A DNA stretch of 64,000 nt from Comamonas testosteroni (GCF_014076415.1 NZ_CP043568.1:5332001-5396000); one strand, 5' to 3'; counted from the stretch's first letter, positions 44,667 through 55,005 are shown. Made by a program: numbers and translations. The notes: generated from the sequence alone by a model not told the origin.

Positions 44667-46745
44667 ATGCCTGATACGTTGATAGCACAGCAACCGAGGG
44701 ATGAGGACGCCATTCTTCGACTGGTGGCCGATACAGCGCCCGCTATGCTGGCTTATTTTGATGCCGACACGCGCGCCTGTCGCTTTGCCAACGCGCGCTA
44801 TGCAGAGCACTTTGGTCACACCATGCAAAGCATAGTGGGCATGGATGTGCGTGACATTGTGGGCGAGCTGGTCTGGACACAGATCGAACCTTATCTGGAC
44901 TCCGTGACCGTCGACAACACACAGACGCTGCGCTACACCCGTCAGGTCGAAAACGAGATTGGCCGGCTGCAACACATCGAGGCAGTACTGCGCCCCCATG
45001 AAGAAAAAGGCGTACTCAAGGGCGTTGTGGCGCTGATGACCGATGTCAGCCACCACCATCTGGCGTCACAGCAGATACGCGACAGCGAAGAGCGCATGCG
45101 CAAATTCGCAGCGATCACCACCGAGGCCATCGTGCTGCATCGTGACGGAATCATCACGGACGGCAATGACGCACTTGCCCGGCTGGTTGGCTACTCGCTT
45201 GACGAGCTGCGCGGCACGCCGGTTCTCGATTACGTGGCACCTGAAGCGCGCCTGCGGGCGCTGCAGAACATGCGCAGCGAGCGAGAAGATCGCCTCGAGT
45301 CCGTGATCATTCACAAAAACGGCCAGCTCATCCCCGTCGAGATAGAGGCTTCCACCATGCCAGGAGAAAAGGACAGGCATCGCATCGTCCTGCTGCGCGA
45401 CCTGACCGCAAACCTCCAGACCCGCCAGCGCATGGACTATCTGACCCAGCATGACCTGCTGACACATCTGCCCAACCGGGCACGCCTCAACCATTTGCTG
45501 GCCGACGCCATCGCCAGGGCTGCCGGCGAGCAATCGCGGCTGGCGGTGCTGTCGCTGGACCTGGACCAGTTCAAGGCAGTGAATGATTCGCTCAGTCATC
45601 AGGCAGGGGATCTGCTGCTGTGCGAGCTTGCAAAGCGGCTCCGAAGCACTGTAGGTGCTCAGGACATCGTGGCCCGCACCGGCAGCGACGACTTTGTGGT
45701 CGTGCTGCCCGACAACCCCGGCCTGCTGGAGACGGAGGCCCTGCTGACGCGGCTTCGGGCCACGGCAGAGGCTCCCTACCTGATCGAAGGGACTCAACTG
45801 GTGATCTCCGTGAGTGTCGGCATCGCCATGTATCCCAAGGACGGGAAATGTCCGGCGTCCCTGCTGAGCAATGCCGAGGCCGCCATGCAGATGGCCAAGA
45901 GTCACGGCCGCAGCTTCTCCCAGTTCTACACTCCTGCGCTCGAAAGCCGGGCCACACGCATGCTGATGCAGGAGCAAATGCTGCGCAACGCCGTGGAACG
46001 CGGTGAGTTCGAGCTGCATTACCAGCCGCAAACCCTCATGCAGACGGGCAAGCTTTCAGGCTTCGAAGCCCTGGTGCGCTGGAAGCACCCGCACCGTGGG
46101 CTGGTCTCGCCCGACGAGTTCATCGGCTTTGCCGAAAACCGGGGGCTGATCGCAGCAGTGGACCGCTGGGTGCTCTATCAGGCCTGCCGTCAAGCCCGTG
46201 CCTGGCAGCAGCAAGGATTCCCCCCCATCCCTGTGGCAGTCAACCTGTCGGCGCAGGAATTCCGCCAGCGCGATGTCGTCAAGGAAGTGGCGCAGGCACT
46301 GGCCGACACGGGGCTGGACGCCAGCTATCTGCATATCGAGGTCACAGAAACCACGCTGATGCTCTCGGGCAACCAGATGCAGCAGACTCTGCATGCCCTC
46401 AAGGCACTGGGCGTGGGACTGGCGATCGACGATTTCGGCACCGGCTACTCGTCTCTTGCCTATCTGCGCAAGCACCCCATAGACCGGCTCAAGATCGACC
46501 GTTCGTTCGTGACCGATCTGCCCCACAACCCGGATGCAGCGGCCATTGTCAATGCCATCGTGCAGATGGGCCAGAGCCTGCATCTGGAGATTCTGGCCGA
46601 GGGTGTGGAAAGCACTGAACAGCTGCAACTTTTGAGAGAGATGGGCTGTGCCATGATGCAAGGGTTTCTCGTGTCAGCGCCATTACCTGCCGAGCAGGCT
46701 TCGGCATGGATGTCGCAACACTGTCAACTGCTACAAAGACAATAG
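44667..46745 (+). CDS. PAS-PAS-GGDEF-EAL protein (probable c-di-GMP phosphodiesterase)
   Basis: A 692-residue cytoplasmic protein. Two PAS domains (about 20-135 and 140-260) precede a GGDEF domain and an EAL domain. The GGDEF motif is GSDDF (339-343), degenerate, although the metal-binding segment LDLDQFKAVNDSLSHQAGD is intact. The EAL domain has all catalytic motifs: E467 in GFEALVRW, NLSAQEF, EVTET, DDFGTGYSS, KIDRSFV and EGVES. So it should degrade c-di-GMP, with the GGDEF domain perhaps binding GTP as an activator. No membrane segment is seen. Confidence 0.92.
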   Translation: MPDTLIAQQPRDEDAILRLVADTAPAMLAYFDADTRACRFANARYAEHFGHTMQSIVGMDVRDIVGELVWTQIEPYLDSVTVDNTQTLRYTRQVENEIGRLQHIEAVLRPHEEKGVLKGVVALMTDVSHHHLASQQIRDSEERMRKFAAITTEAIVLHRDGIITDGNDALARLVGYSLDELRGTPVLDYVAPEARLRALQNMRSEREDRLESVIIHKNGQLIPVEIEASTMPGEKDRHRIVLLRDLTANLQTRQRMDYLTQHDLLTHLPNRARLNHLLADAIARAAGEQSRLAVLSLDLDQFKAVNDSLSHQAGDLLLCELAKRLRSTVGAQDIVARTGSDDFVVVLPDNPGLLETEALLTRLRATAEAPYLIEGTQLVISVSVGIAMYPKDGKCPASLLSNAEAAMQMAKSHGRSFSQFYTPALESRATRMLMQEQMLRNAVERGEFELHYQPQTLMQTGKLSGFEALVRWKHPHRGLVSPDEFIGFAENRGLIAAVDRWVLYQACRQARAWQQQGFPPIPVAVNLSAQEFRQRDVVKEVAQALADTGLDASYLHIEVTETTLMLSGNQMQQTLHALKALGVGLAIDDFGTGYSSLAYLRKHPIDRLKIDRSFVTDLPHNPDAAAIVNAIVQMGQSLHLEILAEGVESTEQLQLLREMGCAMMQGFLVSAPLPAEQASAWMSQHCQLLQRQ

Positions 46746-46748
46746 TGC

Positions 46749-48242
46749 ATGGCCTCGAATACACCGACACCCTCTCATAAAAGCAGCAGCATGTTTCATA
46801 CAGATGCCCCTCAGGCATTGGCCCATGTTCAGCAGCTGTACCGCGAGCAAATCGACCATCTGCGAGCTGCCATGCAGCGTTTCGTGGCGGGTGAAACTCC
46901 GGCTGCGCCCATCCATGCCTACTACCCGTTTGTACGCATCAAGACCACCACGGTGGCGCAAGCCGATACCAAGCTGACCTACGGCTTTGTGGAAGGCCCC
47001 GGCACCTACGAGGCCACGCTGACCCGGCCCGACCTGTTTGCCAGCTACTTCGGCGAGCAGCTGCGCCTGCTGATCCTTCACCACCAGGTCCCCATCGAAG
47101 TAGGCCTCAGCGACAAACCCATCCCCATCCATTTCTCGTTCGCCGACAACGACCATATCGAAGGCTCGCTCTCGCTAGAGCGCCGCATGCTGATGCGCGA
47201 TGTGTTCGATCTGCCGGATCTGGAATCCATGGACGACGGCATCGCCAACGGCACCTGGCGCGCGGCGGCCGGCGAGGCCCTGCCTCTGTCGCTGTTCACC
47301 GCGCCGCGCGTGGATTACTCGCTGCACCGCCTGCGCCACTACACAGGCACGGCCCCCGACTGGTTCCAGAACTTCGTGCTGTTCACCAACTACCAGTTCT
47401 ACATCGACGAATTCATCCGCCTGGGCCATGCCGAAATGGCCAAGGAGGACAGCGAATACATCGCCTTTGTCGAGCCCGGCAATGTGGTGACCCGCCGCGC
47501 GGGCCTTCCCGCGGAAGCCGTCGACGAGCTCGGGAATGCGCCGCCGCGCCTGCCGCAGATGCCGGGCTACCACCTGGTGCGCGCGGACAACAGCGGCATC
47601 ACCATGGTCAATATCGGGGTGGGCCCGGCCAATGCCAAGACCATCACCGACCATATCGCCGTGCTGCGCCCTCATGCCTGGATGATGCTGGGCCACTGCG
47701 CGGGCCTGCGCAACAGCCAGCAACTGGGCGACTATGTGCTGGCTCACGCCTATGTGCGTGAAGACCATGTGCTGGACGAAGAACTTCCTCTGTGGGTGCC
47801 GATCCCGGCGCTGGCCGAAATCCAGGTCGCGCTGCAGCAGGCCGTGGCAGACGTGACGCAGATGGAGCGTGTCGACCTCAAACGCATCATGCGCACCGGC
47901 ACCGTGGCCAGCACCGACAACCGCAACTGGGAGCTGCTGCCCGACAACCTGCCTCAGCGCCGCTTCAGCCAGAGCCGCGCCGTGGCGCTGGACATGGAAT
48001 CGGCCACCATTGCCGCCAACGGCTTCCGCTTCCGCGTGCCCTATGGCACTTTGCTGTGCGTCAGCGACAAGCCGCTGCACGGTGAGATCAAGCTGCCCGG
48101 CATGGCCAACCATTTCTATCGCGAGCGTGTGGATCAGCACCTGCGCATCGGCATGCGTGCCGTCGACATACTGCGCGAAGGTGGCTCCGACCGCCTGCAC
48201 AGCCGCAAGCTGCGCAGCTTTGACGAAGTGGCCTTCCAGTAA
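46749..48242 (+). CDS. amn: AMP nucleosidase
   Basis: A 497-residue enzyme that hydrolyses AMP to adenine and ribose 5-phosphate. The N-terminal AMN domain and the C-terminal phosphorylase-like domain are both recognisable: ITMVNIGVGPANAKTITDH, LRPHAWMMLGHCAGLR, and the purine-site motif ALDMESATIAANGFRF. The start at 46749 lies 4 bp after the preceding stop; an ATG 14 codons later (MFHTDAPQ) gives 483 residues, nearer the E. coli length. Neither has a strong ribosome-binding site. Confidence 0.95.
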   Translation: MASNTPTPSHKSSSMFHTDAPQALAHVQQLYREQIDHLRAAMQRFVAGETPAAPIHAYYPFVRIKTTTVAQADTKLTYGFVEGPGTYEATLTRPDLFASYFGEQLRLLILHHQVPIEVGLSDKPIPIHFSFADNDHIEGSLSLERRMLMRDVFDLPDLESMDDGIANGTWRAAAGEALPLSLFTAPRVDYSLHRLRHYTGTAPDWFQNFVLFTNYQFYIDEFIRLGHAEMAKEDSEYIAFVEPGNVVTRRAGLPAEAVDELGNAPPRLPQMPGYHLVRADNSGITMVNIGVGPANAKTITDHIAVLRPHAWMMLGHCAGLRNSQQLGDYVLAHAYVREDHVLDEELPLWVPIPALAEIQVALQQAVADVTQMERVDLKRIMRTGTVASTDNRNWELLPDNLPQRRFSQSRAVALDMESATIAANGFRFRVPYGTLLCVSDKPLHGEIKLPGMANHFYRERVDQHLRIGMRAVDILREGGSDRLHSRKLRSFDEVAFQ

Positions 48243-48251
48243 AGCCCAGCC

Positions 48252-49466
48252 ATGCCGGAGACCGACCAGTTTTCCATGACATTGATGGTGGCCGTCAATT
48301 TGATGACGGTCGCTTTTGCACTGCCATGGTTTATGGGTCAGCAAATGAGCCGGGCAACCAGAAATGCTCAGCAATTCCTGCTGTTGCAGGGGCTGGCCTG
48401 GCTGCTCGTCTTCTGCGCCGGGCATGTAATACCCTTCACATGGAATGCGCTGCTGTCGATCTCCAGTGCCGCTGTTGCAACCAGTGCGCTGTGGCAGCTG
48501 CACAAAGCACTCAAGGGCTGGCTTGGACCTCGCAACAAGATACTCACCCGTTCCCTGGCCGTGCTGTGCCTGCTGACACTTGCGGGCGTGCTGGTTCTGA
48601 TTGAGAGCAAGCCCTACCGGCTGGCCTGGTTCAATGTCGGCTACGGCTTGAGCCTTGCCACTCTGGTCTGCCTGAGCTTATCGCCGCAAACCAACTCCGC
48701 CACTGCCTGGCGATATCTGCTACTGGGTGCAGGCCTTTGCGTCGCAAGCATTCTGGTTATACGCGGCTACTTCACCTTGCACGCTCCCTGGCTGCACAGC
48801 TTTGCAGAGGAACCCAGTCCACATATATTGCTTTCGTGGCTGATCCCCATAGGTTCCGCCATTCTTTTCGTATCGATCCTGATGGCCTGCCGTGACGAAG
48901 AAGTCCGTCAGCGATCCGCAAACTCACCAGAGGACAGCCTGACCGGCCTGCCGCTGCGCCAGGCCATCAAGAACCAGGCCCGCGTCATGCTTAACAGAGC
49001 TCGGCGCGAAGGCCTGCCGCTGGCCTTGATTCTGATCGACATGGATCACTTTTCCCAGGTCAACAGCCGCCATGGCTATCAGGCTGGAGACGCGGCGCTG
49101 CAGCTCATGTCACGCACTCTGCGAAAGCAGATGCGCGGCGACGAGGTCGTAGCCAGATGGAAGGGGGAATCCTTTTGCCTGCTGATTCATGCCGACCAGT
49201 TGGGTGTCATGTCGCTGCTGACTCGCATCCAGTCCGCATTCCAGATCGGCGCGCAGTACGAACTGCAGATGGATCTGGACTTCAGCGCGGGTTGTGCCCT
49301 GGTCCCCTCCGCCTGGAAGAGCCTGAGCCTCAACGAGCTGGCCAGTCATGCCGGCGCCGCCCTGCAACAGGCCAAAAATCAGGGCCGGGGAAGGGTGGAA
49401 TGCTCCACTCTGACGCCTCCGCCCGACGAGGATCATGCACCCTCCGACCTGGCTCCGCTGACCTGA
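48252..49466 (+). CDS. Membrane GGDEF-domain protein with degenerate active site
   Basis: A 404-residue protein. Six to seven membrane helices (residues 10-220) are followed by a GGDEF domain from about residue 230 ([35 protein letters not shown]). The GGDEF motif is KGESF (304-308), with the glutamate at position 4 lost, so cyclase activity is doubtful. It might be a c-di-GMP or GTP sensor, or a partner of the EAL protein two genes upstream. It is 9 bp from amn. Confidence 0.87.
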   Translation: MPETDQFSMTLMVAVNLMTVAFALPWFMGQQMSRATRNAQQFLLLQGLAWLLVFCAGHVIPFTWNALLSISSAAVATSALWQLHKALKGWLGPRNKILTRSLAVLCLLTLAGVLVLIESKPYRLAWFNVGYGLSLATLVCLSLSPQTNSATAWRYLLLGAGLCVASILVIRGYFTLHAPWLHSFAEEPSPHILLSWLIPIGSAILFVSILMACRDEEVRQRSANSPEDSLTGLPLRQAIKNQARVMLNRARREGLPLALILIDMDHFSQVNSRHGYQAGDAALQLMSRTLRKQMRGDEVVARWKGESFCLLIHADQLGVMSLLTRIQSAFQIGAQYELQMDLDFSAGCALVPSAWKSLSLNELASHAGAALQQAKNQGRGRVECSTLTPPPDEDHAPSDLAPLT

Positions 49467-49467
49467 T

Positions 49468-51060
49468 TCAGCACTCGGCCTTGATCAGATCGGACGCCTT
49501 CTCGGCAATCATGATGGTCGGCGCATTGGTATTGCCGCTCACGATGCGCGGCATGACCGAGGCATCGACCACGCGCAGCCCTTGCACCCCATGCACCCGC
49601 AACCGTGCATCGACCACATCCTTCGCGCCAGGCCCCATGCGGCAGCTTCCCACGGGGTGATAGATGGTGTCGGCGTAATTGCGGATGAACTGCTCGATCT
49701 CCGCATCGCTGCGCGCCTGTGCCGAATGCTCCAGCTCCCGCCCCTCGAAACGAGCCAGCGCAGGCTGCCCGAGAATTTCGCGCATGCGGCGTACACCGCA
49801 CACCATGCGCTGCATATCGTCGGCCTCGGCAAAGAAGGCCGGGTCTATGAGCGGCATGGCTCTGGCATCGGCACAGGCCAGCTTCACGCTGCCCCGACTT
49901 CTTGGCTGCAGCAGACATACATGGCAGGAATAACCGTGGCCCAGCACCGTCTTGCGACCATGGTCGACCAGCTTGCCCACCACAAAATGCAGCTGCAGAT
50001 CGGGCGCGTGCTCCTGCGGCCGGCTGCGGATAAAACCGCCTGCCTCTGCAAAGTTGCTGGTCAGCATGCCCCTGCGCTCATGGCGCCAGCGTCCTATGCC
50101 CTGCCAGACATTCCTGAGGCCGGCAAGCGACAGACCAAAGCTGTCCGTCATCTGCGGGCCGTCCACCACTTGCACCACATCGGGGTGGTCATGCAAATGC
50201 TCGCCGACACCGGGAAGGTGATGCACGACATCAACGCCTGTTTGCTGCAGATGCTCGCCCGGCCCTATGCCCGAGAGCATCAGCAACTGCGGCGACTGCA
50301 GTGCGCCGGCACAGAGCAGCACCTCGCGCCGGCAGCGCAGTTCCCGGGTCTGACCACCCTGCACATACTCCACTCCGACAGCTCGGCGACCTTCCATCAG
50401 CACCCGCAGCACCTGCACTCCGGTCAGGATTTCCAGATTGGGCCTGCTGCCTCGCACCGGGGTCAGATAAGCCTTGGCCGCACTGCAGCGCTCGCCATTG
50501 CGGTGCGTGACCTGGTACAGGCCTACTCCCTCCTGAATTTCACCATTGAAATCGTGGTTGTGCGCATGGCCGGCCTGCACGCCCGCCCGCACAAAGGCCT
50601 GCGCCAGCGGGTTCGGATCGCAGAGATCGGAGACATGCAAAGGGCCGCTTGCGCCATGCAGAGCATCTGCACCGCGCGTATTGCATTCGGCCTTCAGAAA
50701 ATAGGGCAGAACATCGCTCCAGCCCCAACCTGGATTGCCCTGAGCGCTCCAATATTCGTAGTCCGCAGGCTGGCCACGCAGATAGATCATGGCATTGATG
50801 GAGCTGGAGCCGCCCAGCACCTTGCCGCGCGGCTGGTAGCCTCGCCGACCATTGAGACCGGCCTGCGGCACCGTGCTCATGGCCCAGTTGAAGTTTTTCT
50901 GCTTGGCCATCAGCGCCAGCCCTGCCGGGCAATGGATCAGCACGCTTTTGTCTTCGCCACCAGCCTCCAGCAAGGTCACGGTGACCTGCGGGTTCTCGCT
51001 GAGTCTGGCGGCCAACACCGCACCAGCGGAGCCGCCTCCCACCACCAGATAGTCACGCAT
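49468..51060 (-). CDS. GMC-family oxidoreductase (choline/alcohol dehydrogenase-like)
   Basis: A 530-residue FAD flavoprotein. N-terminal dinucleotide fold [19 protein letters not shown], first GMC signature [19 protein letters not shown], second signature [16 protein letters not shown], catalytic His in [10 protein letters not shown] and Asn in GNTNAPTIM. The family oxidises alcohols such as choline, medium-chain alkanols or polyethylene glycols. AAGGAG lies 7 nt upstream of the chosen ATG. It is convergent with the GGDEF gene and divergent from the 3-hydroxyacyl-CoA dehydrogenase gene. Confidence 0.93.
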   Translation of the reverse strand: MRDYLVVGGGSAGAVLAARLSENPQVTVTLLEAGGEDKSVLIHCPAGLALMAKQKNFNWAMSTVPQAGLNGRRGYQPRGKVLGGSSSINAMIYLRGQPADYEYWSAQGNPGWGWSDVLPYFLKAECNTRGADALHGASGPLHVSDLCDPNPLAQAFVRAGVQAGHAHNHDFNGEIQEGVGLYQVTHRNGERCSAAKAYLTPVRGSRPNLEILTGVQVLRVLMEGRRAVGVEYVQGGQTRELRCRREVLLCAGALQSPQLLMLSGIGPGEHLQQTGVDVVHHLPGVGEHLHDHPDVVQVVDGPQMTDSFGLSLAGLRNVWQGIGRWRHERRGMLTSNFAEAGGFIRSRPQEHAPDLQLHFVVGKLVDHGRKTVLGHGYSCHVCLLQPRSRGSVKLACADARAMPLIDPAFFAEADDMQRMVCGVRRMREILGQPALARFEGRELEHSAQARSDAEIEQFIRNYADTIYHPVGSCRMGPGAKDVVDARLRVHGVQGLRVVDASVMPRIVSGNTNAPTIMIAEKASDLIKAEC

Positions 51061-51191
51061 GTCGGCACTCCTTTTGCCGCGAATTCTGACCAGCGGTCTG
51101 CAGCAGCGAAACGAGAAATAACACGGTCGTGCAGAAAAACCTGTCACCGTTATGACTCCTAACACGCCAACCATGCCCGACTAGGGTCAAA

Positions 51192-51207
51192 CCCGGTCAG
51201 AACCGGG
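51192..51207. promoter_or_regulatory. Inverted repeat upstream of the 3-hydroxyacyl-CoA dehydrogenase gene
   Basis: CCCGGT-CAGA-ACCGGG, in the 193-bp divergent region, 47 bp before the start. It could be an operator or a leader hairpin. Confidence 0.35.
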
Positions 51208-51253
51208 ATAACATTTTCCAGTTCAATCGCACTTATCTGAATGGAGACAAAAA

Positions 51254-52102
51254 ATGGCAATCCAAACCGTAGGCATCATCGGCGCCGGCACCATGGGCAA
51301 CGGCATCGCGCAGGCTTGCGCCGTGTCTGGCATCGACGTGGTGATGGTGGACATCTCCGACGCCGCCGTACAAAAAGGCCTGGCCACCGTGGCCGGCAGC
51401 CTGGACCGCCTGATCAAGAAGGAAAAGATCAGCGAAGCCGACAAAAACGCAGCGCTGGCACGCATCAAGACCTCGACCAGCTACGACGATCTGAAATCGG
51501 CCCAGTTGGTGATCGAAGCCGCCACCGAGAACTACGAGCTCAAGGTCAAGATCCTCAAGCAGCTCGATACCCTGCTGGCACAGGACGTAATCGTTGCCAC
51601 CAACACCTCGTCCATCTCCATCACCCAGCTGGCGGCCGCCACCCAGCGTGCCGACAAGTTCATCGGCATGCATTTCTTCAACCCCGTGCCCATGATGGCC
51701 CTGGTGGAGATCATCCGCGGCCTGCAGACCAGCGACGCCACCCACGATGCGGTCAAGGCCTTGTCGGAAAAACTGGGCAAGTCGCCCATCACCGTCAAGA
51801 ACGCTCCCGGCTTTGTGGTCAACCGCATTCTGGTGCCCATGATCAACGAGGCCTTCCAGGTGCTCAGCGAAGGCACGGCCTCGGCCGAGGACATCGACGC
51901 CGGCATGAAGCTGGGCTGCAACCAGCCGATTGGCCCGCTGGCCCTGGCCGACATGATCGGTCTGGACGTCTGCCTGGCCGTGATGGAGGTCTACCTCAAG
52001 GAATTCGGCGACAGCAAGTACCGCCCCTGCTTCCTGCTGCGCGAAATGGTGGCCGCCGGCCGTCTGGGCCGCAAGACCGGCCAGGGTGTTTACACCTACT
52101 AA
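51254..52102 (+). CDS. 3-hydroxyacyl-CoA dehydrogenase (3-hydroxybutyryl-CoA type)
   Basis: A 282-residue NAD-dependent enzyme. The Rossmann motif GIIGAGTMGNGIAQACA, the catalytic His in GMHFFNPVP, the Glu in MALVEIIRG, the Asn in PGFVVNRIL and the end RLGRKTGQGVYTY are all intact. Length equals the family (HBD/PaaH). GGAG precedes the start. Together with the enoyl-CoA hydratase downstream it forms a beta-oxidation or butanoate module. Confidence 0.95.
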   Translation: MAIQTVGIIGAGTMGNGIAQACAVSGIDVVMVDISDAAVQKGLATVAGSLDRLIKKEKISEADKNAALARIKTSTSYDDLKSAQLVIEAATENYELKVKILKQLDTLLAQDVIVATNTSSISITQLAAATQRADKFIGMHFFNPVPMMALVEIIRGLQTSDATHDAVKALSEKLGKSPITVKNAPGFVVNRILVPMINEAFQVLSEGTASAEDIDAGMKLGCNQPIGPLALADMIGLDVCLAVMEVYLKEFGDSKYRPCFLLREMVAAGRLGRKTGQGVYTY

Positions 52103-52177
52103 ATCGCCGGCCTTCAGGTCTTGTGCGCGACTGCAGCGGCTGCGACAGCCGTCTAAGGTTGCAGCAGGAGACCTGCC

Positions 52178-52993
52178 ATGCAAATCGACCAGCCCAGCCC
52201 TCCACCCGAGGGCTGCATTTCCTGTGAAGTCCGCGGCCATGTGCTGCTGATAGGCATCAACCGTCCGGCCAAGCGCAATGGCTGGACGCCGGCCATGTTC
52301 CAGCAACTGGGAGAGGCCTATACCCGACTCGACGACGAGCCTGAGTTGCGCGTAGGCCTGCTCCATGCTTTCGGCGATCATTTCACGGCGGGGCTGGATC
52401 TGCCCGTCATCGCCGAATTCATGAAAAGCGGCCAGAAGGTCATCCCTGCAGGTCTCGTGGAGCCTCATGACTATGGCCTGCCCGGCTATCGCCGCCGCAC
52501 CAAGCCCATGGTCGCCGCCGTCAAGGGCATCTGCTTTACCGTCGGCATAGAACTGATGCTGGGCGCCGATATCGTCGTCGCTGCCGACAGCAGCCGCTTC
52601 GCACAGATGGAAGTGCAGCGCTGCATCATGCCCACGGGCGGCGCCACGCTGCGCATGCCCGAGCGCGCCGGCGTGGGCAATGCCATGCTGCATCTGCTGA
52701 CCGGCGACGCCTTCGATGCGGCCGAGGCCCTGCGCTGCCACTTTGTGCAAAAAGTCGTGCCTGCTGGCCAGGAACTGGACGAGGCTTTTCGCATTGCCGA
52801 GCGCATCGCCGCCCAGGCGCCGCAGGCCGTGGTGGCCACGCGCCTCAATGTCCTCAAGGCCATAGAGCTGGGCCAGGCCGCTGCCGTGGCCGATTTCATT
52901 CCTGTGCAGCAGCGCCTGGCCAACAGCGAGGACGCCGCCGAAGGCGTGCGCTCCTTCATCGAGAAACGCCCAGCCCGTTTTACCGGTCGTTAA
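52178..52993 (+). CDS. Enoyl-CoA hydratase/isomerase family protein
   Basis: A 271-residue crotonase. Both catalytic glutamates of enoyl-CoA hydratase are present with the right 20-residue spacing: the Glu in TVGIELMLGAD and the Glu in RFAQMEVQRC. The oxyanion-hole region (HFTAGLDLP) is also intact. It should add water to a 2-enoyl-CoA. AGGAG precedes the ATG. It follows the 3-hydroxyacyl-CoA dehydrogenase by 75 bp. Confidence 0.93.
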   Translation: MQIDQPSPPPEGCISCEVRGHVLLIGINRPAKRNGWTPAMFQQLGEAYTRLDDEPELRVGLLHAFGDHFTAGLDLPVIAEFMKSGQKVIPAGLVEPHDYGLPGYRRRTKPMVAAVKGICFTVGIELMLGADIVVAADSSRFAQMEVQRCIMPTGGATLRMPERAGVGNAMLHLLTGDAFDAAEALRCHFVQKVVPAGQELDEAFRIAERIAAQAPQAVVATRLNVLKAIELGQAAAVADFIPVQQRLANSEDAAEGVRSFIEKRPARFTGR

Positions 52994-53014
52994 TCCCAAG
53001 TCCAAGAGGTGATG

Positions 53015-54340
53015 ATGAGTTTGAAGTCTTTTACGCGCAAAACGCTCGCCCCGCTTGCGCTGACAGCTATGGTTTCTGCAGTCCATGCGCAGGCTGCCGC
53101 ACCCGCGTTGCCCGACCCGGCCAGCACCAGCGTGCAGGCCATGGGCTGGATGCAGGGCTTTCCGCCCGCTGCCGACAAGCTCATCACCTTCGACAATCCC
53201 GTGGGCAATACCTTTCCCCGCATACGCTGGACCTTCTCGCATATCCGCGAAATCACGCCCACGGCCAATGTCTGGCGCGGCCCGGGCGCTCCCAGCGCCC
53301 TGCGCTCGGCTCCGGTCGACATCGAGCAAGTGCGCTTCAAGGTCATGGGCACAGGCGAGGAGCTGACGTTTGCCCAGGCACTGGAGCGCAACTACACCGA
53401 CGGCATTCTGGTCATGCACAAGGGCCGCGTGATCTATGAAAAATATCTGGGCGCGTTGGAGCCGCAGCGCCCGCACCTGGCCATGTCGGTCACCAAGTCC
53501 TTTGTCGGCACCCTGGCCGCGCTGCTGGCCCATGAAGGCACCATCAAGCCCGAGGCACCGGTGACCGACTATCTGCCCGAGATGAAGAACACCGCCTATG
53601 GCGACGCCACGGTGCGCCAGGTGATGGATATGACGATCGGCGTGAAGTACTCCGAGAACTACGCCGACCCCAAGGCCGAAGTCTGGGACTACGCCCGTGC
53701 CGGCGGCATGATGCCCCAGGGCAAGGACTATGCCGGCCCCAGGAGCTTCTACGAATTTCTGCAGACCCTGCAGAAAGAGGGCGAGCATGACCAGGGCTTT
53801 GCCTACAAGACAGTCAACGCCGAAGTCCTGGCCTGGATCGTGCGCCGCGCCAGCGGCAAGCCTCTGGCCCAGCTGCTGTCCGAGCGCATCTGGAGCCGCA
53901 TCGGTGCCGAGCAGGACGCCTACTTCATGGTGGATCGCATAGGTACGGAATCGGGCGGCGGCGGCCTCAACACCACGCTGCGCGACCTGGCCCGCTTCGG
54001 CGAGCTGATGCGCAACGAAGGCCGCGCCGCCAGCGGCCAGCAGGTGCTGCCCAGGGCCGTGGTTCAGGACATCCGTCGCGGCGCCGACCCGGCCAAGTTT
54101 GTCAAGGCCGGTTATGCCACGCTGCCTGGCTGGTCGTATCGCAATATGTGGTGGGTCTCGCACAACCCCAACGGGGCCTATATGGCGCGCGGCATTCACG
54201 GTCAGGCCATCTACATCGACCCCAAGGCCCAGATGGTGGTGGTGCGCTATGCCTCCCACCCGATTGCGGGCAATGCGGGCATAGACCCGACCAGCCTGCC
54301 CATGTACCAGGCGCTGGCCGATGCGCTGACCGCCCGTTAG
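53015..54340 (+). CDS. Secreted serine hydrolase (beta-lactamase fold)
   Basis: A 441-residue protein with a signal peptide ending near VSAVHAQAA. The beta-lactamase/transpeptidase fold is shown by the SxxK motif in MSVTKSFVGTLA, a Tyr-x-Asn-type motif in YKTVNAEVLAW and HGQ near the C-terminus in place of KTG. The family includes NylB-type amide hydrolases and esterases; true beta-lactamase activity is unlikely. I chose the third of three closely spaced starts because GAGG lies 5 nt upstream of it. It lies after the beta-oxidation genes. Confidence 0.88.
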   Translation: MSLKSFTRKTLAPLALTAMVSAVHAQAAAPALPDPASTSVQAMGWMQGFPPAADKLITFDNPVGNTFPRIRWTFSHIREITPTANVWRGPGAPSALRSAPVDIEQVRFKVMGTGEELTFAQALERNYTDGILVMHKGRVIYEKYLGALEPQRPHLAMSVTKSFVGTLAALLAHEGTIKPEAPVTDYLPEMKNTAYGDATVRQVMDMTIGVKYSENYADPKAEVWDYARAGGMMPQGKDYAGPRSFYEFLQTLQKEGEHDQGFAYKTVNAEVLAWIVRRASGKPLAQLLSERIWSRIGAEQDAYFMVDRIGTESGGGGLNTTLRDLARFGELMRNEGRAASGQQVLPRAVVQDIRRGADPAKFVKAGYATLPGWSYRNMWWVSHNPNGAYMARGIHGQAIYIDPKAQMVVVRYASHPIAGNAGIDPTSLPMYQALADALTAR

Positions 54341-54362
54341 GCACGAGACAGCTTCAGCCGCG

Positions 54363-54388
54363 ACAGGCTCCGCTCACGGAGCCTGTTT
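54363..54388 (+). terminator. Intrinsic terminator of the serine hydrolase gene
   Basis: Perfect 10-bp arms ACAGGCTCCG and CGGAGCCTGT with a CTCA loop and TTT. Confidence 0.75.
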
Positions 54389-54436
54389 GCATTGCTCCGA
54401 ACCTCTGCACTGTCTCCTGCGGCTTGGCGATCTGCA

Positions 54437-54461
54437 AATTAAATTGCACACAATTTAATTG
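54437..54461. promoter_or_regulatory. OhrR-type operator
   Basis: Two arms AATTAAATTG and CAATTTAATT, 4 bp apart, a perfect 10-bp inverted repeat 19 bp before the ohrR start. The right arm plus one base (CAATTTAATTG) is itself a palindrome of the CAATT-N-AATTG form known for OhrR boxes. Confidence 0.75.
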
Positions 54462-54479
54462 TCTGCAATAATTCATCCC

Positions 54480-54953
54480 ATGCGATCCGATGACGACCTT
54501 CTCCCCGACAGCTCCGAGCTGTTGCGCCTGGACAATCAGGTCTGCTTTGCGCTGTACTCGGCATCGCTGGCCATGACCAAGCTCTACAAACCCTTGCTGG
54601 ATGCCATAGGCCTGACTTACCCTCAGTACCTGGTCATGCTGGTGCTCTGGGAAGGCGACCAGCTCACGGTCTCGGAACTGGGCGAGCGCCTTTACCTGGA
54701 TTCAGGCACGCTGACGCCCTTGCTCAAGCGACTGGAAAGCACAGGCCTGCTGGCACGCCAGCGCGATGCACAGGACGAGCGCCGCGTGCGCATTGCCCTC
54801 ACGGATACCGGCCGGGCACTTCGCGCCGAGGCCGAAAAAATACCTGCCTGCGTGCTGCAGAGCACGCAGTGCACCCTGCCCGAATTGCAGGCTCTTACGG
54901 GCCAGCTCGGCACACTGCGCGCAAGGCTGGCACCACGCCGCAGCCACTCCTGA
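54480..54953 (+). CDS. ohrR: OhrR, organic-hydroperoxide sensing MarR regulator
   Basis: A 157-residue MarR-family repressor. The single reactive Cys is C22 in [16 protein letters not shown], the position known in Xanthomonas and Bacillus OhrR. The winged helix-turn-helix covers [20 protein letters not shown] and [14 protein letters not shown] further Cys in [11 protein letters not shown] may resolve the sulfenate, as in two-Cys OhrR. The start ATG follows a long operator; a TTG 21 bp earlier lies in the operator and is rejected. It precedes ohr by 52 bp. Confidence 0.92.
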   Translation: MRSDDDLLPDSSELLRLDNQVCFALYSASLAMTKLYKPLLDAIGLTYPQYLVMLVLWEGDQLTVSELGERLYLDSGTLTPLLKRLESTGLLARQRDAQDERRVRIALTDTGRALRAEAEKIPACVLQSTQCTLPELQALTGQLGTLRARLAPRRSHS

Positions 54954-55005
54954 CGATTTCCTCCACCCGCCCGCATTGCCGGGCACTCTCGCAAAGGAAG
55001 ACACC

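Noticed and set aside
51233..54259. A very long open frame antisense to the 3-hydroxyacyl-CoA dehydrogenase, enoyl-CoA hydratase and serine hydrolase genes
   Set aside because: It is a product of high GC and third-position bias. The sense genes have clear motifs and ribosome-binding sites; the antisense translation is His/Gly/Ala-rich with no domain.
53015..54340. Antibiotic-resistance beta-lactamase
   Set aside because: SxxK and Tyr-x-Asn are present but the C-terminal KTG is replaced by HGQ and the protein has large inserts; it fits esterase or amide-hydrolase relatives.
54459..54479. TTG start for ohrR 21 bp upstream
   Set aside because: It lies within the operator palindrome and has no ribosome-binding site; the ATG at 54480 fits the OhrR length with Cys at position 22.
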